Of a stretch of 64,000 nt of DNA, positions 60,405 through 64,000 are shown one piece after another. The DNA comes from Acidovorax soli (lineage in GTDB: Bacteria; Pseudomonadota; Gammaproteobacteria; Burkholderiales; Burkholderiaceae_C). The first letter of the stretch is position 1, and each line of letters begins with the position of its first letter. A program made the translations under genes and the position numbers. The stretch spans positions 558,001-622,000 of the forward strand of contig NZ_JACHLK010000002.1 of NCBI RefSeq assembly GCF_014207955.1, written 5' to 3'. The notes beneath the pieces were generated by a model that was given only the letters and a program-made list of their open reading frames with translations, was not told the origin of the DNA and ran no database searches.

Positions 60405-60995
60405 ATGGACATCCACACCCGCATTGCCCAGCGTTTGCGCGAACTGCGCGACGCGCGCGGCTACTCCCTGGAGGCACTGGCCGAACGCAGCGGCGTGAGC
60501 CGCTCCAATATCTCACTGATCGAGCGCGGCCAGAGCAGCCCCACGGCGGCGGTACTCGACAAGCTGGCCATCGGCCTGGGCGTGGCGCTGGCCTCGTTCT
60601 TCGATGACGGCACCCCGGCCACCGAGCCGCCCTCGCCCTTCATCCGCGCGGGCGACCAGCCCCTGTGGCAGGACCCGGCCTCGGGCTATGTGCGGCGCCG
60701 GCTGTCGCCGCCCGCCCCCTCGCCGCTGCAGCTGGTGGAGGTGGTCTTCCCCGCAGGCCAGCGCGTGGCACTGGATTCGGCCGTGCACGACGCCGACATC
60801 CACCAGCAGGTCTGGTTGATCGAGGGCGCCATGGAGCTCACGGTGGGCGCAAGCACCTGGCAGCTGCAGGCCGGCGACTGCCTGGCCATGCGCCTGTCGC
60901 AACCCATCGTGTTCCACAACCCCACCCGCCAGGACGCACGCTACCTGGTGGCGTTGGCCACCCTGCCCTTCCAACCCACCCGGAGAACGCCATGA
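60405..60995 (+). CDS. XRE-family regulator with cupin sensor domain
   Basis: A 196-residue regulator: HTH_3 at 1-60 (LRELRDARGYSLEALAERSG, SRSNISLIERGQSSP) and a C-terminal cupin_2 domain (about 90-190, HDADIHQQVWLIEGAMELTV). The cupin part senses a small ligand, often an amino acid or sugar acid. It overlaps the GNAT gene by 4 bp and shares the divergent region with the DUF6817-like gene, so it may regulate both sides. Confidence 0.88.
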   Translation: MDIHTRIAQRLRELRDARGYSLEALAERSGVSRSNISLIERGQSSPTAAVLDKLAIGLGVALASFFDDGTPATEPPSPFIRAGDQPLWQDPASGYVRRRLSPPAPSPLQLVEVVFPAGQRVALDSAVHDADIHQQVWLIEGAMELTVGASTWQLQAGDCLAMRLSQPIVFHNPTRQDARYLVALATLPFQPTRRTP

Positions 60996-61537
60996 ATGCC
61001 ATCACCACCGACACCACCACCATCACCGTGCGCCGCCTGGGCGCCAACGAAGCCGCCGCCAGCGCCGAGGCCCTTGCCGAGGTGCTGATCGACTGCGTGC
61101 ACGGCGGTGCCTCGGTGAGCTTCATGGCGCCCTTGCCCCACGACAAGGCCCTGGCTTTCTGGCGTGGCGTGGCCGAAGGCGTGGCGCGAAACGAGCGCGT
61201 GCTGCTGGTGGCCGAAGATGCGGCAGAGGGCATCGTGGGCACCGTGCAGCTCATCACCGCCATGCCCGACAACCAGCCCCACCGCGCCGATGTGGCCAAG
61301 ATGCTGGTGCACCGCAAGGCGCGCCGCCAGGGCGTGGCCCAGCGCCTGATGGCCGCCCTGGACGATGCGGCACGCAGCGAAGGCAAGAGCGTGCTGGTGC
61401 TGGACACCGTGACCGGCGGCGCCGCCGAGCGCCTGTACGAGCGCGCGGGCTGGCAGCGCGTGGGCACGGTGCCGCGCTATGCGCTGATGCCCGATGGGGC
61501 CTTCTGCGGCACCACATTTTTCTACAAGCACCTCTGA
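60992..61537 (+). CDS. GNAT-family N-acetyltransferase
   Basis: A 181-residue GNAT enzyme. The acetyl-CoA binding motif is VHRKARRQGVAQRLMAALD (about 108-126), with a C-terminal segment AAERLYERAGWQRVG. It transfers acetyl from acetyl-CoA to an amine; the substrate is unknown. It is co-translated with the XRE-cupin regulator (overlap ATGA), so its expression probably responds to the same ligand. Convergent with the LysR gene at 61540, 2 bp away. Confidence 0.88.
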   Translation: MNAITTDTTTITVRRLGANEAAASAEALAEVLIDCVHGGASVSFMAPLPHDKALAFWRGVAEGVARNERVLLVAEDAAEGIVGTVQLITAMPDNQPHRADVAKMLVHRKARRQGVAQRLMAALDDAARSEGKSVLVLDTVTGGAAERLYERAGWQRVGTVPRYALMPDGAFCGTTFFYKHL

Positions 61538-61539
61538 CA

Positions 61540-62439
61540 TCAACGGGCTGACAAGGCCTGCAGCGCATCCAGCACCGCGCGCGTGGCGGCGCCGTGCGCC
61601 TGGTCCATGCGGTAGGCCAGGCCCAGCTCGCGCAGCAGCGGCGGGTGCAACGGGCGCACCTGCAGGCCGGCGTTGTCGGGGTCGTCGCGGCGTACCTCGG
61701 GCTGCTCCAGCGGCAGCAGGGCCGCGCCCTGCCCTGCCGCCACCAGGCTGCGCAGCGCCAGCGGGTGGTTGAGCTCCATGCGCGGGCGCCCGTGCAGCCC
61801 CGCCTGGGCAAACCAGGCCATGATGAGGCGGTGCATCTGCGTGGCGGGGCCGAAGGACATCCAGGGGTGCTCGGCCAGCCATTCGGCCGTGATGCGCCGG
61901 GGCGCCTTCCAGCCCGGGGGCAGCAGCGCCACCATGGGGTCGCTGCGCCAGTGTTGCACCTGTACCTGGCCCGTAGCGGCCTGCGGCAGGGCCACGATGG
62001 CCAGGTCCAGCGTGCCCGCGGCGAGGCGTGCCATGGCCTCGGCGGAGCCCAGCACGTCGAGCCGTACGTCCACCTCCGGGCTCTGGCGCGCCAGCATGTC
62101 CACTAGCCGGGGCAGCAGGTGCGGGCTGACGCCCGCCGTGGTGCCCAGGCGCACCAGGCCTTCGAGGCCGCGGGCGCGGCGGCGCACCTGCTCCACCACT
62201 TCATCCGCCCCAGCCAGCAGCCGGCGGCCGCCTGCCACCAAGGCCTCGCCCGCAGGCGTCAGGCTGGCCTGCCGGCGCCCGCGCACTACCAGCTGGGCGT
62301 TGAGGCGCGATTCGAGCTCGCTGATGTGCAGGCTCACCGTGGGCGGCGCCAGGTGCAGCGCCTGCGCTGCGGCAGCCAGGGTGCCCAGGTCGGCAATGGC
62401 GACCAGGGTCTGCACCTGGTCGAGGTTGAGGTTACGCAT
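61540..62439 (-). CDS. LysR-family regulator divergent from an EamA transporter
   Basis: A 299-residue LysR protein; HTH in LAAAAQALHLAPPTVSLHISEL. The effector domain is of the general LysR type (RARGLEGLVRLGTTAGVSPH). It is divergent from an EamA-family exporter with the two TGAATTCA palindromes in between, so it most likely controls that exporter. Confidence 0.88.
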   Translation of the reverse strand: MRNLNLDQVQTLVAIADLGTLAAAAQALHLAPPTVSLHISELESRLNAQLVVRGRRQASLTPAGEALVAGGRRLLAGADEVVEQVRRRARGLEGLVRLGTTAGVSPHLLPRLVDMLARQSPEVDVRLDVLGSAEAMARLAAGTLDLAIVALPQAATGQVQVQHWRSDPMVALLPPGWKAPRRITAEWLAEHPWMSFGPATQMHRLIMAWFAQAGLHGRPRMELNHPLALRSLVAAGQGAALLPLEQPEVRRDDPDNAGLQVRPLHPPLLRELGLAYRMDQAHGAATRAVLDALQALSAR

Positions 62440-62447
62440 CAGAAATC

Positions 62448-62473
62448 CTGAATTCAGCGGTCATTGAATTCAA
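62448..62473. promoter_or_regulatory. Twin palindromes in the LysR/EamA intergenic region
   Basis: CTGAATTCAG (62448-62457) and TTGAATTCAA (62464-62473) are two perfect 10-bp palindromes sharing TGAATTCA, with centres 16 bp apart in the 70-bp divergent region. They are probably the operator of the LysR regulator. Confidence 0.6.
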
Positions 62474-62509
62474 CTTTACAGATGTCTTAGCCCGCAAGAC
62501 CATCCCCGG

Positions 62510-63364
62510 ATGCTTACCAACGACGTTTTTTTCATCGTGCTGCTGTCCGCCGTGCTCAATGCGGGCTGGAACAGCGCCATCAAGATCGGCGGCGACCGCA
62601 CCACCGCCATGGCCCTCACCACCCTGGTTGGCAGCGCGCTGTCGCTGCTGGCCCTGCCCTGGGTGGAACTGCCCGGCGCTGCCTCAGCCTGGGGGTTGCT
62701 GGCGCTGTCCATCGCCATCCACACGGCCTACCACTTCGCGCTGCCGCTGGCCTACAACCATGGCGACCTGGGGCAGGTCTACCCCATCGCGCGCGGCTCG
62801 GCGCCCGTGATGGTAGTGGCGGGCGGCGCGCTGCTCGCTGGCGAATGGCCTGGTGCCGGCGGACTGCTGGGCGTGCTGTGCCTGTGCGCCGGGGTACTTT
62901 CGCTCGCGCTGCTCAAGAAGGCCGGCCCGCACGGGCACCACCGCAAGGCCGTGGCCTATGCACTGCTGAGCGGCGCATTGATTGCTGCCTACACGGTGGT
63001 GGACGCACTCGGCGCCCGGCAGTCCGGCGCCGCCATCGGCTTCGCGGTGCTTGTCACGCTGGGCGACGGCATTGCCACAGCGCTCATCGTGCTGTGGTGG
63101 AAGGGGCCGCGCGCCTTTGCCGTTGACCGCCGGGCGCTGCAGCTGTGCGCGGCCGCGGGTGCCATGCAGATGGGCGCCTATTGGACCGCCGTGTGGGCCC
63201 TGGCGCGCGCCCCCATGGGCCAGGTGTCGGCCCTGCGCGAGACCAGCGTACTGCTGGTGGCGCTGGTCTCGGCCTGGGTGCTCAAGGAGCGTGTAGGGCC
63301 CGGGCGCATCGTGGCGGCCGCGCTGGTGTTTACAGGCATTGCGGGCATCCGGCTGGGTTCATAG
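62510..63364 (+). CDS. EamA-family (DMT) transporter
   Basis: A 284-residue inner-membrane protein with about ten hydrophobic helices in two repeats of the drug/metabolite transporter fold. The first half contains VLNAGWNSAIKIGGDRTTAM and the second repeats the fold with GAMQMGAYWTAVWALARAPM. EamA proteins export amino acids or metabolites. Regulation by the divergent LysR protein is likely. The substrate is unknown. Confidence 0.88.
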   Translation: MLTNDVFFIVLLSAVLNAGWNSAIKIGGDRTTAMALTTLVGSALSLLALPWVELPGAASAWGLLALSIAIHTAYHFALPLAYNHGDLGQVYPIARGSAPVMVVAGGALLAGEWPGAGGLLGVLCLCAGVLSLALLKKAGPHGHHRKAVAYALLSGALIAAYTVVDALGARQSGAAIGFAVLVTLGDGIATALIVLWWKGPRAFAVDRRALQLCAAAGAMQMGAYWTAVWALARAPMGQVSALRETSVLLVALVSAWVLKERVGPGRIVAAALVFTGIAGIRLGS

Positions 63365-63394
63365 CGCTGCCGCATGCGGTTGGTATAAACAGGA

Positions 63395-64000
63395 ATGCCT
63401 TCTGTTGCCGCACCTCTTGCACTGACGCCCCCGACCACCCCCGAAGCGCTTATCCGCGCCCTCGAAGAACGCGCCTTCAATGCCTGGCCTGCGCGCCAGA
63501 GCGTGCTCCATTCCGGCTGGGTGTTCCGCCTGTCGGGTGGCTTCACCAAGCGCGCCAATTCGGCCAATGCCATCGAGGCCGGCGCCTCCTTCAGCGGCGT
63601 GCGCGCCGCCGCCGAGGCGCTGTATGCGCGGCATGGCCTGCCGGCCGTGTTCCGCATCTCGCCCCTGGCCCACCCCGATGCCGACCGGGAGCTGGCCGAA
63701 GCCGGCTACACCCATTTCGATCCCTCGCAGGTGATGGCCAGCGCCGGGCTGGAGGCAGCGCAGGCCCATGCCGGCGTGCAGATCGACGCGACGCCTTCGG
63801 CCAGCTGGCTCGATGGCTTTGCCGCCGCCAATGGGGTGCGCGCGCCGTACCACGCCATCCACCACGGCATGGTGCATGCCATTGCCCTGCCCTGTGCGTT
63901 TGCCAGCCTGCGCGATGGCACGGGCCAGACCATCGGCTTTGGCCTGGCGGTGCTGGAGCGCGGGGCCATCGGGCTTTATGACGTCGTCGTCGATCCTGCT
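63395..64000 (+). CDS. GNAT-family N-acetyltransferase, cut by the window edge
   Basis: The frame opens at ATG 63395 (MPSVAAPLALTPPTTPEALI) and runs 202 codons to the end. It begins with a long N-terminal arm, then RALEERAFNAWPARQSVLHS, GWVFRLSGGFTKRANSANAI; the segment TIGFGLAVLERGAIGLYDVV is the acetyl-CoA binding beta strand and the start of motif A. It belongs to the GNAT class with a duplicated N-terminal half, similar to proteins annotated as GNAT N-acetyltransferases next to exporters. The C-terminus is outside the window. Confidence 0.75.
   Translation, partial: MPSVAAPLALTPPTTPEALIRALEERAFNAWPARQSVLHSGWVFRLSGGFTKRANSANAIEAGASFSGVRAAAEALYARHGLPAVFRISPLAHPDADRELAEAGYTHFDPSQVMASAGLEAAQAHAGVQIDATPSASWLDGFAAANGVRAPYHAIHHGMVHAIALPCAFASLRDGTGQTIGFGLAVLERGAIGLYDVVVDPA

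Noticed and set aside
1-64000. Search for CRISPR arrays, tRNA genes, rRNA genes, integrases and complete insertion sequences
   Set aside because: None was found by eye; the only mobile-like items are the two palindromic repeats and the MITE, and no att site could be delimited for the ABC-3C island.

Overview
The window is high-GC, tightly packed bacterial DNA with many GTG/TTG starts and ATGA start-stop overlaps. The gene families point to a betaproteobacterium of the Comamonadaceae, most likely Acidovorax or a close relative: a Bug/TctC binding protein, a MetQ-type protein without a lipobox, CysB-type sulfur control, an AmpR-type regulator beside a class A beta-lactamase, and HrpA with a DUF3418-type tail. 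This assignment is inferred from gene content, not from a marker gene. There is no rRNA, tRNA, CRISPR array or complete insertion sequence.

Layout. 1-1.9 kb: the edge of a truncated gene, then an EmrE-type efflux pump with its TetR regulator and a small hypothetical gene, bracketed by two inverted copies of a ~110-bp palindromic repeat. 1.9-12.1 kb: hrpA, a serine-hydrolase lipoprotein, a structured leader RNA before a small basic protein, an unusual AAA+/M41 protease fusion, and argA. 12.2-16.6 kb: a peptidase M20, peptide-binding protein and RpiR regulator unit with a perfect palindromic operator. 16.7-20 kb: a PhaC-like hydrolase, phosphate acetyltransferase and acetate kinase. 20-27.7 kb: class A beta-lactamase/LysR pair, GAF/HD-GYP protein, tRNA hydroxylase TrhO, a GST and two exported proteins of unknown function.

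27.7-32.3 kb is an AT-richer accessory island. A decayed L-asparaginase fragment is followed by a three-gene operon with a Cap4-like (DUF4297) nuclease, a small middle component and an SMC/Rad50-like ATPase with a zinc hook. It has the layout of an ABC three-component (ABC-3C) anti-phage system. 32.4-37.3 kb: a uronate/sugar-acid catabolic operon (LysR, uronate dehydrogenase, two Gfo/Idh/MocA oxidoreductases, a Bug binding protein).

37.4-59 kb is dominated by sulfur metabolism. It holds a sulfate ABC transporter (sbp-cysT-cysW-cysA), a 1-Cys peroxiredoxin, an operon of rhodanese, serine O-acetyltransferase, XRE regulator, family 2A encapsulin and encapsulated cysteine desulfurase, and then CysB and a MetQ-like binding protein. 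Four of these transcription units share an 18-bp upstream motif, TTAAAACNCAAAAGAATA, at about the same distance from the start codon and overlapping the predicted -35. I propose it is the CysB (or related LysR) operator, which would place the encapsulin nanocompartment under sulfur-starvation control. Interspersed are an AAA ATPase, an HDOD protein, a LysR/azoreductase pair, an FMN reductase, an amino-acid oxidase and an ADP-ribosylglycohydrolase/NrtR pair.

59-64 kb: a 163-bp MITE with a 10-bp target duplication inserted at the stop codon of a DUF6817-like gene, an autoregulated XRE-cupin regulator with a GNAT, a LysR/EamA exporter pair with twin palindromic operators, and a GNAT cut by the window edge.
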